DNA of 64,000 nt from Zoroaster sp. YZ-2022 (Eukaryota; Echinodermata; Asteroidea; Forcipulatida; Zoroasteridae). Made by a program: the position numbers and the translations under genes. The stretch covers positions 20,970,682 to 21,034,681 of the forward strand of contig CM055831.1 in assembly GCA_029582265.1 (NCBI GenBank), read 5' to 3'. The notes beneath the pieces are model-generated. The model was given only the letters and a program-made list of their open reading frames with translations. It was not told the origin of the DNA and made no database searches. Shown one piece after another: positions 1 through 11,483 of this stretch; the first letter of the stretch is position 1; each line of letters begins with the position of its first letter.

Positions 1-550
1 AATCTAGAGAATCAAACTATACCAAAATCTCATTTTTGAAAATTGGGTCCAAATTTAGGGTTTTGCTAGAGCCAGTCACAATTGGTGAAAATGATTTTCA
101 GATTGTTTGTATTCACTCCAACGTGGAATGCACCCGAGACAGAAACATTTCAAGCAATTATTTATATCATCATATTAATTCAACGTATCGTTTGTAATGT
201 ATAAGTTATATTATAGTCATGCTATATAACCCCCGTGAGACAAATAGCAGGAGTGTCAGGTGTTTCACAGCTATCATTAAAAAACAGTTCACTTTATGTA
301 ATTAAAATATTTCTCATAAACATTTTACCATACTCAATAATTATCTTAAGGTCTGCTTAATAATTACCTCAGTTCAATTACCAGGAATTAATGCGCAAGT
401 GTTTTGTCTTCTTTTTAAAAGACATGTTGCCTGTATTTATCGCTGTTTTATCAGCAATTCCTGTCAATTTTGTTTTTAATCTGAAAATTTGTTATAATTA
501 TTCATTGACACAAGAAAATGACGGGAACCGCTATTAAAACTCTGCTTAGT
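1..550. other. AT-rich unique DNA, no gene seen
   Basis: No supported gene, RNA or repeat. The stretch is AT-rich with frequent stops in all frames. Confidence 0.5.
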
Positions 551-911
551 TATGCCCAAAAAAAGTCTCCAGTTTGTGGTCTCCGCACGCGTCGCCTCAG
601 ACCCGCGCATCGGCAATTTTAATTTTTTTTTGGCTATGAAACGATGTCCAATTGCAGCCAAAATTGCTGGAGTGATTGGAATTCTGCCTTGCTGTGCTTT
701 AAACGACTTTTTCACATAGGGGTATGAATGTTTGCCCGATTTGTGATGCATCTCTTAGCCACCATACTTTGTGTATGGGAAATTTGGTCCCAGCGTATAC
801 AATGTATCATGTATTTTCCTGTTGGAAAAAAAAGATGGCCAACAAAAGCGCGTCACCACACCGATTTTCAAGCCGACCAATGACCAGAAACCGGAGACTT
901 TGTTGGCCTTA
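551..911. mobile_element. MITE family A, copy 1
   Basis: A roughly 360-bp element whose ends are imperfect inverted repeats of about 30 bp: the left end starts near GCCCAAAAAAAGTCTCC and the right end finishes with GGAGACTTTGTTGGCCTTA. A second copy in the opposite orientation lies at 32409-32748, with similar ends and interior. Both copies read through short open frames that do not match each other frame for frame, so I treat it as a non-autonomous DNA transposon rather than a gene. TTA/TAA trinucleotides at the edges would suit a PIF/Harbinger-type target, but the exact boundary is uncertain. Confidence 0.6.
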
Positions 912-2028
912 ATTATGGACAGAGAAAACTATCACGTTAAATTATTTTGTGTGAATTGCCGAATTTTGTTTTTCTCGATGCAATTTGTGTGTCGTTTTAT
1001 TTGTAAGTCTCTTGTGAATTATTACAGTCGTAGTGCTGGTTATGATGTAAAATAACATTTTAGCTCCTGGAGCACAATCAAGTAAAGCTTTGTATCAATC
1101 CGATCTGTCCATTATAAATATTGGATTAAACTTTCTCATGATTACCATATCAAAAGGAATTAAATCAGTATATTGTTGGCAAGAAATTTGTGGTCTAAGA
1201 TTTGAGGCTTTGCATGGTGGTGTATTGACATCGTTTCAGTTTCTGTAATAAACCCAACGAAAACCCCATGGTTCTCCCTGAACCATGTTCTCATTTAGCG
1301 TTAGTTGAGAAACGAGTTGTCCGATATTGGTTCTCCTCTGAATCATAATCTCACCTAGCGACAGTTGAGATACGAGTTGCTCATTTATAGCGATAGTTAA
1401 GATAAACACATGGTGTTACTACAAACCCAAACGATAACATTGTAGTCGTTATCGAAAAAAATGATGAAAAAGCATTTTTATTCGTCATGTTCAAAAATAA
1501 TTTGGACATTTGAGTATTTTTCTTATTTCAAGGGATGTTTGATATAAAACTGTGATTATTTTATTGTTTTTTGAGAACACACCATTGTGAACTTTGAATG
1601 TACTGTTTAAATTTACTTACATTGACAAATGAGGGCACTGTTCGGCAAGAAGGTGTGTAAGTGTACACAAAACGAAACCCCAAACTTTGCCAAAGAAAGA
1701 ATAAAACATGACAAAAAAATCAAAGAACTAATTTGTAAAATTATGTAAAACTTTTATGCAAAACCAACCACAATTACGTTGTACTTGATTCCACTATGAC
1801 ATAACAGCTCATGAATATGCAAATTTCCCTAAGTGTAGACAACAAGTCTCGAACGACCACAAGTTTGCATTTGATCACATATTTTCATGAAACTTACTTG
1901 GTGTTAACTGTTAAGTTGATGATAGTATCGAACATCCCTTGAAATATTTCTGTCTCAGATTCTATCCTTTCATTATCAGTATAATTTAACCTTAATAACA
2001 TTATTTACTAAGGTAATGGGTCACGGGC
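912..2028. other. Unassigned intergenic DNA
   Basis: No gene recognised. Around 1275-1390 a segment of roughly 61 bp is present twice in imperfect tandem (TTCTC, then AGTTGAGA and ACGAGTTG in each copy). Otherwise AT-rich. Confidence 0.4.
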
Positions 2029-2056
2029 GATAAGGACCGAGCCGAAGGCGCATAAT
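2029..2056. repeat. 28-bp sequence repeated inverted at 15441-15468
   Basis: The stretch starting GGTCACGGGCGATAAGGACC reappears as a perfect reverse complement at 15441-15468. The two face each other 13.4 kb apart. They could be transposon termini or two decayed copies of a dispersed repeat. The DNA just inside (2057-2140) is CpG-rich, unlike its surroundings. Confidence 0.55.
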
Positions 2057-4619
2057 TCCCGATCTTCGTTACTCTGATTGGTTGTTATCCGCGTCGCGCG
2101 TCGCACAAAACAGCTGGTGAACAGTGCGCGTATGCGCTGCTAAGATTTTTATAAGCCATGTCTTCACCAACTGATAATACACACCACGTGATTACCTTTT
2201 GTCCAATCAGATTGTCTAAACTGTCTTGGGCATTTTTGAATTATCGAATAATATTCGACTTCTCTGGAGAAGAAATTTCTGTGTTATAGAACTAATGCAA
2301 ACAAAATGTGTTCACTATATTGTCTCATTCAGAGGCGTAGCCAAAGAGGGGGGAACGAACATTTTCCGATGCTACTTTTTCAAGACTATATTCACAGTCT
2401 CTCCCTTGACAAATTTAACGACACAATGAAATAAGCTGAAACTTAACCAGTTAACTGAATGGAAACCAACCACTTTTGAAAAGATGGGTAATTCACTCAG
2501 CCTTTTTGCACAAATCAACCATGGAATTGCATCTGATCCCGCTGTGGCATCACTGATTTTCTTATGGATTTGTAATTTATGCATACCGACCAAAAGTGCC
2601 TAAAAAGGAATAAAAATATATACAAATTGAACATGTAAAGTGAACAAATTCCTGTTTCAAGTTTCAAGATTACACTTGTCAACAACTGCAATCTGCTTTA
2701 TATTAAACGCAAAATAGCTGAATATCCATTTTCTTTTCAAGATTTTTTCCGTCTCCCTGACATTTCATGTCAGATTCCAATCCACTTTTCCTCCGTACCA
2801 ACACAGACCTCATAATCATACGTTTTCTCTTCCCCATCTACTGTGTATAATGGTACGCTCCGATCGAAATTTCCGTTTTAACGTTGTAGCAGCGTTCACT
2901 GGCGATAATTATTACAATGAGCTATCCGTCTTCAATATACACCGATAATGTTGCTCATTCCTCTCTCCCTCTCGAACTCGTGAGTGAGCTGCGACATCGT
3001 AGAATCTTCCGCGGGGAAATTTGCCTTTAATGTCACTATAACTAAACCTTATGATTACTGCGACTATATGGTGCGCAAGTATAGTACAGATTGAAGCTAC
3101 ACCCTTCGATTCACATCACTTCGCTCTGCGAGGAGATTTTAATAGCGCAGCTCCTTGATTTCTGCTCCAGGTTTTACCGGGGATATTTATACTGAAAGAT
3201 ATTACCAGCAGGAACGAGACAACAGTCCCTGTGAGCTGACAGCACGTATCAGAAGGGATGTATGCCTAATTTGAGAAGTCTGCAGGTTTGCTAAGAGCAG
3301 GTAAGGGTTTGTCAGCCATTTTACGCATCTCCTGATGTAATGTGGGGTCTGTGTGTATGCGTATTGAGCGTTGGTTTATTTATCAAATTGATTTGGGTTA
3401 TACACATCTTCTGATCCATGACTAAATCATGGTTGATTTTAATGGTGCGACACGCGTTGCAAAACGAAAGTCTAATCTCAATCATGCCACAATACTTGTA
3501 CATGTATAGATGCATGTACAGATATAGACAAGTATACGTTTAAAGTAGAACAATACAATAATGATCCACCTGCGTGTTTGATATCCATATGTTTATCTTA
3601 GGATTTTGATGTAGCCCTATATTCTGTGTGCAGTTATTACAGGCCTACGCATAATACATTGACCGCTGTGATGTTGTTTGCTCAATGCGATTTTGTTTGA
3701 ACGTTGCGACATTACGTTGTTTGTAGATTTTTGAGATGGTTCTCCTTAAAACCTGGCAATAATGATGGCATCAAATTGATTCAATACAGTGATAAAATGA
3801 GGTGAAATATTAAAGGAGTTTGTTGTTGTTTTTAAATAGGTTTATTTTTTATGCTAAATACACTTGTTTATGAAAATGACTAAATTGACGTAATGTATAT
3901 AGGCCTACGTGTATTGAAGCATGGAGGAAGGAATACCTTGATAATAGAAGACAGACAACCAGATATTGTGTGATAACGTCATGGGGCTTTATGCACTAGA
4001 TATTATTTTGCCTGAAAAAAATTATGCACGGCTCCGTACATCACTTTCCTACCTTTGTCTGTGGGTGTTTGGATCCTGTTTTAGCACAGTGTATATTATG
4101 CTAATAAACATTTTGCATAATCATGAGTTCATAATAATATGTAATTTCACAAATGGCTTAGTTGCAACATTATGTATCAGTGCGCTTTAAAGGTGCATAA
4201 CCCGTGTTCTTCGCTTTTTTTACTGGCAATTTTATTTTCTGGATTTTTCTTTTTCATCGTACCACTGTTATTATTTATTTTACAAATTTGCTTTAAAATT
4301 TCGCAAAATAATCACGAGAAGCATGATTTTACCGCAAATAATATTTCCCCAACTTAATTTATTGTGGGTCCCGTATAATAAATTCATTTTGGGCACATCC
4401 TTACCATTAAACGAGTTCCGATATTTATTTGTGGATATATTTCACTTCGAAATATTGTTTTCCTTTCTGAAAAGCTAAAATCACAGATGATTTGTTTTGT
4501 TTGTTTAATTCTTTTTGGTAGAATGACAGAAAACAGAAAATACTTCACCCCTTTATGATAAAGCAAACAAAGAAGAATTAACAAGTTACTAAATGACAAG
4601 ATATAAAACCTAAAGCTCC
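2057..4619. other. Unassigned intergenic DNA
   Basis: No gene recognised. The palindrome core AGGCCTA occurs near 3641 and 3901. Only short open frames are present, without recognisable domains or splice-site support. Confidence 0.4.
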
Positions 4620-5086
4620 TTCTTTTTTAAATGGTGTCCCTTTCACCACTCGTTCAAACTCTTATTCTTCATTCAGGCGTTTGCTGAAGGAAGGCAAGGT
4701 TTGAAGTAATATTTTTTTAATTTTATTATTATGTCATAGATTACCTTGTGTCTTGCCCGAGATGTAGGTATACAATTGATAATTAATTAATTTTTTTTTG
4801 CTCCATTTTTAATCTTCCCTTTTAGTCCTATCTTTAATCAGTATGGTAGACTGGGACGGGGGTCTATTTGTGCAATTTAGTCCTTTACGTTTTATTTTGT
4901 ATGTAATTGTCCATTAAGACTTTTTATTATTATTAATTCATCTGTACCTCCTGTAACAATTTTTGTATAATATTGATATATTTTTATATTATATGAGGGC
5001 CCCAAATGATCAGCTGTGCTGGATGGGTTACCCTCGTTAAAGATGGTTTTAAATTAAAAAAAAATAAAAAAAATAAATAAAAAAAT
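4620..5086 (+). mobile_element. Probable LINE 3' end (CR1/jockey-like tail)
   Basis: The segment ends with GAGGGCCCCAAATGATCAGC, a GGGTTACCCTCGTTAAAGAT stretch, then an A-rich tail with AAATAAAT units (5055-5085). This arrangement is familiar from the 3' UTR of CR1/jockey-type LINEs in marine invertebrates. No coding part is visible, so it would be a strongly 5'-truncated copy. Family assignment is from memory of the tail style. Confidence 0.45.
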
Positions 5087-6586
5087 GAAGTTACCGTCCA
5101 TCGTACTCAGCCCAATATTAGAGACACATCTGCGCTTCAGTCAGTGAAATTATGTCACGATTGTGTTTTCACGAAGTTCACCCTCGCCTTTAGTCGACAC
5201 GTATTACACTTGTCCCCATGGTATGAAACTGGAACACATGGTATCTTTCTGAAACATCGGGTCACCTAATAAGCATAGTGCCTTTGGAAACCTACCCAGC
5301 CTTCTCAATTAATGCTTCCGTTGAGACGTAGGCCTACCTCGTAGTGTCAGTTCTTAATGAAAATTATAATTGTGGACGTGCATTGGGATCTATGCAATTA
5401 TTACAATTATTGCAAAAGCTAAAGTTAAACATCATAATTTGACTATAGTTTCTGTTGCAAGCGCATTGTTCGTAGGTGTGTATTACGTTCATAAAAAACC
5501 TATCCCATGAATATTCAGCAAAGTAAAGAACTTTAAATTGCACATTAAAAAAAAGCAGATAGCAAAACAAAAACTGCCACGCAACCTCATATATTTATGT
5601 AATTGTTTCCCTTCTTGCAAACAAATTAAATTACAGACATAATGGGGAGGGTGGAGGTACATCGCCCACTCAGGATTCCAGGATTGTAGCCCAGGGGTTC
5701 AGATATACATGTTGTTGCAATTGACCACGCTATTAACGGGTGTTTTAATCAGGTTATTACCAACAAACTGCATATGTTTTAATATATACCTTTAAATCTA
5801 TACGAATATGATAATGTCTACATGCAGAAAGTACTGATTCGAATGATGGAGTGAAACATATGAAATTGACGATCTTTTATATTCACCATGCAGTCCCAGT
5901 AGGTCTGCACCTTACTCTCAATTGGTTCGCAATAGCATGTCTCAAGCACGACGCAAGGTCCTACACATGCAGTCTCTAATCACAACTAGGCTTAAATTAT
6001 TCAAACATATTGGGTAGACGGGCATTCACAGGCCGTGGTCTATTAATGACAGTTTTTGTCTGGGGTGCTATTATTAGAGTAAATTATTAATAATAATTTC
6101 TCAACTTCAGGAGACGAAAATTCCACGTTAGAAATTTTAATTTCACTGTTTTCTTGTTAACGTCAAATAAAATAATGTTAAACTTTCACCGGTTGGTTAC
6201 TTGTTTTGTTTCTTGACACAACTCTCAACTCAATACAAAGTATTGATTCGTTTACAGACTTTTTACGGAAAGAACTTACTTTCTGGACATTAAGTCTTTA
6301 AATTCGTTGCAATGTTGTTGCCAAATAAATGTAGTTTATCATAACAAAAAGTGCTTTTAAGAGTTAGCTTTTGTTATGGAATAATGACAGAAAAGTAAAA
6401 TGATATTAAGCCTATATATATAAATATATATGGCTAATTATTTGATGCTCTGGGGGAACTAATTGTATTGTAACAATGGCGAACCATATTAATGTCATGC
6501 GAACACGTACGCTATTAAACCTTCCCATTATTTGAATTCATTAAAAAGACGCACATGGTTGTAATTGGAGAATAAATTACGATAAC
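5087..6586. other. Unassigned intergenic DNA
   Basis: No gene recognised. A GTAGGCCTAC palindrome lies near 5330. No RNA gene or recognisable transposon. Confidence 0.4.
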
Positions 6587-8174
6587 CCATCCTATAACCG
6601 ATCCTACAACCCATCCTATAGCCCATCCTACAACCCATCCTATAGCCCATCATACAACCCATCCTATCTACAACCCATCCTACAACCCATCCTACAACCC
6701 ATCCTATAACCCATCCTATAACCCATCCTACAACCCATCCTACAACCCATCCTACAACCCATCCTACAACCCATCCTACAACCCATCCTATAACCCATCC
6801 TATAACCCATCCTACAACCCATCCTACAACCCATCCTACAACCCATCCTACAACCCATCCTACAACCCATCCTATAACCCATCCTATAACCCATCCTATA
6901 ACCCATCCTACAACCCATCCTACAACCCATCCTATAACCCATCCTATAACCGATCCTACAACCCATCCTATAGCCCATCCTACAACCCATCCTATAGCCC
7001 ATCATACAACCCATCCTATAACCCATCCTATAACCCATCCTATAACCCATCCTATAGCCCATCCTACAACCCATCCTACAACCCATCCTACAACCCATCC
7101 TATAGCCCATCCTACAACCCATCCTACAACCCATCCTACAACCCATCCTACAACCCATCCTATAACCCATCCTATAACCCATCCTACAACCCATCCTACA
7201 ACCCATCCTACAACCCATCCTACAACCCATCCTATAACCCATCCTATAACCCATCCTATAACCCATCCTATAACCCATCCTATAACCCATCCTACAACCC
7301 ATCCTATAACCCATCCTATAACCCATCCTATAACCCATCCTATAACCCATCCTATAACCCATCCTACAACCCATCCTACAACCCATCCTACAACCCATCC
7401 TATAACCCATCCTATAACCCATCCTATAACCCATCCTACAACCCATCCTATAACCCATCCTATAACCCATCCTATAACCCATCCTATAACCCATCCTATA
7501 GCCCATCCTACAACCCATCCTACAACCCATCCTACAACCCATCCTACAACCCATCCTATAACCCATCCTATAACCCATCCTACAACCCATCCTATAGCCC
7601 ATCCTACAACCCATCCTACAACCCATCCTACAACCCATCCTATAGCCCATCCTATAACCCATCCTACAACCCATCCTACAACCCATCCTACAACCCATCC
7701 TACAACCCATCCTATAACCCATCCTATAACCCATCCTACAACCCATCCTACAACCCATCCTACAACCCATCCTATAACCCATCCTATAACCCATCCTACA
7801 ACCCATCCTACAACCCATCCTATAACCCATCCTATAACCCATCCTACAACCCATCCTATAACCCATCCTACAACCCATCCTACAACCCATCCTACAACCC
7901 ATCCTACAACCCATCCTACAACCCATCCTATAACCCATCCTACAACCCATCCTATAACCCATCCTATAACCCATCCTATAACCCATCCTATAACCCATCC
8001 TATAACCCATCCTACAACCCATCCTACAACCCATCCTACAACCCATCCTATAACCCATCCTATAACCCATCCTATAACCCATCCTACAACCCATCCTACA
8101 ACCCATCCTATAACCCATCCTATAACCCATCCTATAACCCATCCTATAACCCATCCTATAACCCATCCTATAGA
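6587..8174. repeat. 12-bp minisatellite, about 130 copies
   Basis: Tandem repeat of ACCCATCCTACA and its variant ACCCATCCTATA, with rare variants (GCCCAT, ACCGAT, ATCATA). Because 12 is a multiple of three, the minus strand stays open for 500 codons (8166 to 6664) as Met-Gly-Tyr/Cys-Arg tetrapeptides. The frame ends where a unit near 6661-6676 carries 4 extra bases. A block beginning ACCGATCCTACA at 6597 recurs at 6949, 352 bp away (29 units plus the 4-bp insertion), showing a segmental duplication inside the array. I do not call a gene: there is no upstream coding context, signal peptide or other composition. Confidence 0.95.
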
Positions 8175-9095
8175 CTGTTGTTCAATTAACTAGTAACTAC
8201 CCGATGTTAATAAAGGTTTTAAAGTCCGTATAGACAAACAATATCTTTCCATAGTACAAAATGTCTGCATTTCAGTAGGCCTATATTGTATATGGTGCTT
8301 TGGGCCATGAAATTGGAAAACATTGATTGTAGTAATCTGATCCAGGGTAATTTAAGAGGCCTCATTCTTAAACAGTAATTTCCGTCAATCTTTTTTATCG
8401 GAACAATTTATTTGGGCACTGAATTTATTTTTAAAGTTGAAAACTATTTTGTGCACAAATTTCAATGTTTCGATGAAAAAGATTGCCGGTAAAATAGCAC
8501 ATACAAAAATCACGGGCGATACATCTTAAAAGTCACAGAATAAAACAATTATCTTCAACAAAATAATGTGAAATATTATAATGACTGAAAAGTAGCACAA
8601 TGTCTCAGCTCAGTGAGAGAAATAATTACTATCACAGCGCTCCCGTCTTGGAGTACATCAGCGAGGTATTTTACCTTCGCGTCTTGAAGACATTCACGTC
8701 ACTAGCCTGGATTTAATGAAATAGCAATGGCAGGGTCTCTGACTCTGAGATGTTGATTGTGTTTCATAATTAATGAGAATAAAGACACTTTAAAGACAAA
8801 CCTGTGAATGTTTGAGCTTAATTAGAGATTGCATTTATGAAGAAATTATGACAGACAAGAACACAATGGCGCGTGTGTGTTTGTGTTTGCCAAAAGGTAC
8901 TCCAGTATCCTCACTGGAGAAAATTTTAGTAGGAACACCGCCACAGTCGAGTTTTAGTCCTGTACAACCGAAGCTAACAGGGAAATAGGCTTGTCCGTTT
9001 TATGTATTAATTATCAGCAAACCGATCGTACTAGCGTGTACAGGGAATCTGACGAAGATGTTCACAGCGTGACAAAGATCTATTTTCTATGTTCA
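8175..9095. other. Intergenic DNA with a dispersed repeat motif
   Basis: No gene. At about 8470-8530 the sequence CGATGAAAAAGATTGCCGGT, then TAAAATAGC and GATACATCTT, matches segments near 14722-14790 and, more weakly, 17125-17165. This indicates an old dispersed repeat. Confidence 0.4.
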
Positions 9096-9096
9096 G

Positions 9097-9142
<46 letters not shown>

Positions 9143-9150
9143 ATTATATA

Positions 9151-9223
<73 letters not shown>
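9096..9223. repeat. (TA)n microsatellite
   Basis: Nearly pure TA dinucleotides with a few TTA interruptions. They run directly into the left end of the foldback element at 9224. Confidence 0.95.
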
Positions 9224-9226
<3 letters not shown>

Positions 9227-10111
9227 GGCGACTCAAAAAAAGGTAATCCACAAATAATGGGTTAATATGACCAGGTTATGAGATTTATGATTATAAACAT
9301 GATTGCATCATGAAGTAGGAGCTATTAGCTTTCCATTGATACCATCCTTGCATTCATGCGATCACACATCACTGAGCACCATTGTCTTGAAAATGGAACA
9401 TCAAATTCCAAAATGTGCAGGTTGGTGAATAATGGGCCCAATGGTCAAACATCCGTGTGCTCATATCCAAACAGAGACAAGATACGTAGGTTACAGGACA
9501 CACATTTAAATAATTGAAAAAAAAACATATCTTATTCATGATAATGATTTTGTTTGATAAGATCATTAACCCTTTAGGCACCAACACCTTCCACATGTCC
9601 TCGAGATATTGATGAGTTACAGGATCGTATCACCCACGAAGTCAACATTCTGCGCAATGACCCAGCTATGGTGAGAAGAGCTGTGCAAGACATGCATCGT
9701 CGCTGTGGACTTTGTGTGGAGAGAGGAGGTGGACATGTGGAAGGTGTTGGTGCCTAAAGGGTTAATGATCTTATCAAATAAAATCATTATCATGAATAAG
9801 ATATGCTTTCTTTCAATCATTTAAATGTGTGTCCTGTAACCTACGTATCTTGTCTCTGTTTGGATATGAACCCAATTCCTCTGGATGTTTGACCATTGGG
9901 CCCATTATTCACCAACCTGCACATTTTGGAATTTGATGTTCCATTTTCAAGACAGTGGTGCTCAGTGATGTGTGATCGCATGAATGCAAGGATGGTATCA
10001 ATGGAAAGCTAATAGCTCCTACTTCATGATGCAATCATGTTTATAATCATAAACCTCATAACCTGGTCATATTAACCCATTATTTGTGGATTACCTTTTT
10101 TTTGAGTCGCC

Positions 10112-10114
<3 letters not shown>
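9224..10114 (+). mobile_element. Foldback element derived from a mariner-like transposon 3' end
   Basis: The two ends are reverse complements: the left begins CAGGGCGACTCAAAAAAAGG and the right ends with its mirror. The match continues inward for about 370 bp on each side (left arm to about 9600, right arm from about 9731), leaving a spacer of only about 130 bp. The right arm plus spacer contain the C-terminal end of a mariner/IS630-type transposase reading frame and its 3' UTR. The left arm is an inverted copy of the same 3' end. It lies between TA tracts, as expected for a TA target. It lacks any catalytic domain and would need a transposase supplied from elsewhere. Confidence 0.85.
9599..9757 (+). 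pseudogene. C-terminal remnant of a mariner-like transposase
   Basis: An open stretch of 52 codons ends at TAA 9755-9757. It contains DELQDRITHEVNILRN and MVRRAVQDMHRRCGLC, followed by a Gly-His-rich end. This pattern is familiar from the C-terminus of mariner-like (DDE superfamily) transposases, after the catalytic domain. No upstream DDE domain is present: the 5' side is the inverted copy of the element's own 3' end. The last codons lie in the inverted-repeat arm. It cannot encode an active enzyme. Confidence 0.75.

Positions 10115-10168
<54 letters not shown>
10115..10168. repeat. (TA)n microsatellite between two foldback elements
   Basis: A pure TA tract joining the right end of the element at 9224-10114 to the left end of the one at 10169-10764. 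Confidence 0.95.
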
Positions 10169-10171
<3 letters not shown>

Positions 10172-10764
10172 GGTGTCCCCATAAAAAGTATACCGAGATA
10201 AAAATTACTGTAATGTAAAACTACTTTATATATGGGAAAGAGAAATATATCTCTAGAAAGGGCAGAATGTCCTCTTTGCAATGGTATACAGCTTGTGATG
10301 TTATTGACACAGATGAGTGAACAAATTAGACAGATGTTAAGGGTACTGAAAGCAGGACTGTGACAAGTTTGCATATTTGAATAACAAAGGTCCAAAAAAC
10401 ATTTTTTTAAACCTGCACATTAAACTTTTGAGGTAAGTAGCGAAAACAAAGCAGATTACATTGTTTTAGGTACATTCCTTGTTTTCAAGAATGTGTTGAA
10501 AAAGCAAAGGCATTTGGTATTCTGCACACTTGCATGGTTGAGCTTTGTTATTCAAATATGCAAACTTGTCACAGTCCTGCTTTCAGTACCCTTAACATCT
10601 GTCTAGTTTGTTCACTCATCTGTGTCAATAACATCACAAGCTGTATACCATTGCAAAGAGAACATTCTGCCCTTTCTAGAGATATATTGCTCTTTCCCAT
10701 ATATAAAGTAGTTTTGCCATTACAGTAATTTTTATCTCGGTATACTTTTTATGGGGACACCCTG
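10169..10764. mobile_element. Second foldback MITE with mariner-like ends
   Basis: Starts CAGGGTGTCCCCATAAAAAG and ends with the reverse complement at 10764. The inverted arms extend about 225 bp inward (for example GGACTGTGACAAGTTTGCAT on the left and its mirror on the right), separated by roughly 120 bp. It has no transposase sequence. The CAGGGTGTCCC end is typical of Tc1/mariner-type elements, and TA tracts flank both sides. The family name is inferred from the ends only. Confidence 0.85.
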
Positions 10765-10900
10765 TATATATATATATATATATATCCCTGGCTATATATA
10801 TATATTGATCCCCGACTACTCGGCAGATATGGCTTGGCCTCTGACCTGGCCCCATAGAGCAATAGATAATTGGCATAAGTGGACCGCCCACCAACATAGA

Positions 10901-10973
10901 GGCTGGTTAGCTCAGTTGGTAGAGCGCTCGTCTGGTATTCGAGAGGTCGCGGGTTCGAGTCCGGCATCAGCCA
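10901..10973 (+). tRNA. tRNA-like gene, anticodon position GGT (probable tRNA pseudogene or SINE head)
   Basis: The length is exactly 73 nt with canonical spacing: a 7-bp acceptor stem (GGCTGGT with ATCAGCC, one G-T pair), a D arm GCTC/GAGC, a 17-nt anticodon arm, a 5-nt variable loop and a T arm. The internal Pol III A box (TTAGCTCAGTTGG) and B box (GGTTCGAGTCC) are perfect. The anticodon stem has a T-T mismatch at its last pair and the T stem has a G-G mismatch. By spacing the anticodon is GGT (Thr), which eukaryotic nuclear genomes rarely use. A TTTTT terminator follows at once. It is probably transcribed, but its function as a tRNA is doubtful. Confidence 0.6.
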
Positions 10974-10974
10974 A

Positions 10975-10979
10975 TTTTT
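10975..10979 (+). terminator. Pol III T-run terminator
   Basis: TTTTT begins two bases after the tRNA-like gene, as expected for RNA polymerase III termination. Confidence 0.6.
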
Positions 10980-11080
10980 CTTTTCAAGCCTTTATGTGGT
11001 TGTACACATAATAAATATATATATACAGGAAGGAACTGACCTGAGATCTTATATAATAAGGGAAGCGAGCAAAGAAAAAT

Positions 11081-11153
11081 TGGCTGATGCCGGACTCGAA
11101 CCCGCGACCTCTCGAATACCGTACGAGCGCTCTACTAACTGAGCTAACCAGCC
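11081..11153 (-). tRNA. Inverted copy of the tRNA-like gene
   Basis: A 73-nt near-copy of the gene at 10901-10973 on the opposite strand, with the same acceptor ends. The A box differs at one base (AGTTAG for AGTTGG) and the B box is identical. The anticodon loop reads ACGGTAT, so the universal U33 is replaced by C, and the T-T mismatch in the stem is retained. A T-run follows on the minus strand (the AAAAA at 11075-11079). These changes argue for a pseudogene. Transcription would converge with that of the other copy. Confidence 0.55.
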
Positions 11154-11483
11154 CCTATGTTGGTGGGCGGTCCACCTATGCCAACTATCTATTGCTATAT
11201 GGGGCCAGGTCAGAGGCCAAACCATCTGCCGAGTAGCCAGGGATCAAGCCCTGATCAGATGCAAACAACCTGGGTAACGGCAGTAGCGGGAATCACACAA
11301 CGGGACACAAGCCTTTTATACGTGGTTGTACACAGTATATACTTTATCTCACAAACAGTAAATGGTGTTATTTTATGATTGCTTCACAGTATGGACCGAA
11401 TGTTCTTGCGAGGGCTCTCCTTTCTATGACCTGTAAGAGCAGTGACGCCAATTAAGCAGCACATTTACGGGTCAGCAGGGGGT

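Larger units (their letters stand above)
10811..11244. repeat. Inverted repeat carrying two tRNA-like genes
   Basis: Left arm (about 10811-10983) and right arm (about 11071-11244) are near-identical reverse complements about 170 bp long, with a unique centre of roughly 90 bp. Each arm holds about 90 bp of 5' flank (GACCGCCCACCAACATAGAG in the left), a 73-nt tRNA-like gene, and a T-run. The arms point toward each other. This is an inverted duplication of a tRNA-like gene with its flank. Confidence 0.9.

Noticed and set aside
6587..8174. CRISPR array or telomeric repeat
   Set aside because: The units are contiguous without spacers, and the sequence is not TTAGGG-like. This is an animal-type genome.
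8991..9257. Open frame with Ile-Tyr repeats
   Set aside because: It is the (TA)n tract read in frame.
10072..10395. Minus-strand 107-codon frame across the two foldbacks
   Set aside because: It runs through the arm of one element, a TA tract and the arm of another, so it has no biological unity.
11442..11483. Neurensin-family frame started upstream at GTG 11442
   Set aside because: The codon is GTG, not used as an ordinary start in animal nuclear genes. The first ATG is at 11484. The extra frame may be 5' UTR or a splice-bounded exon edge.
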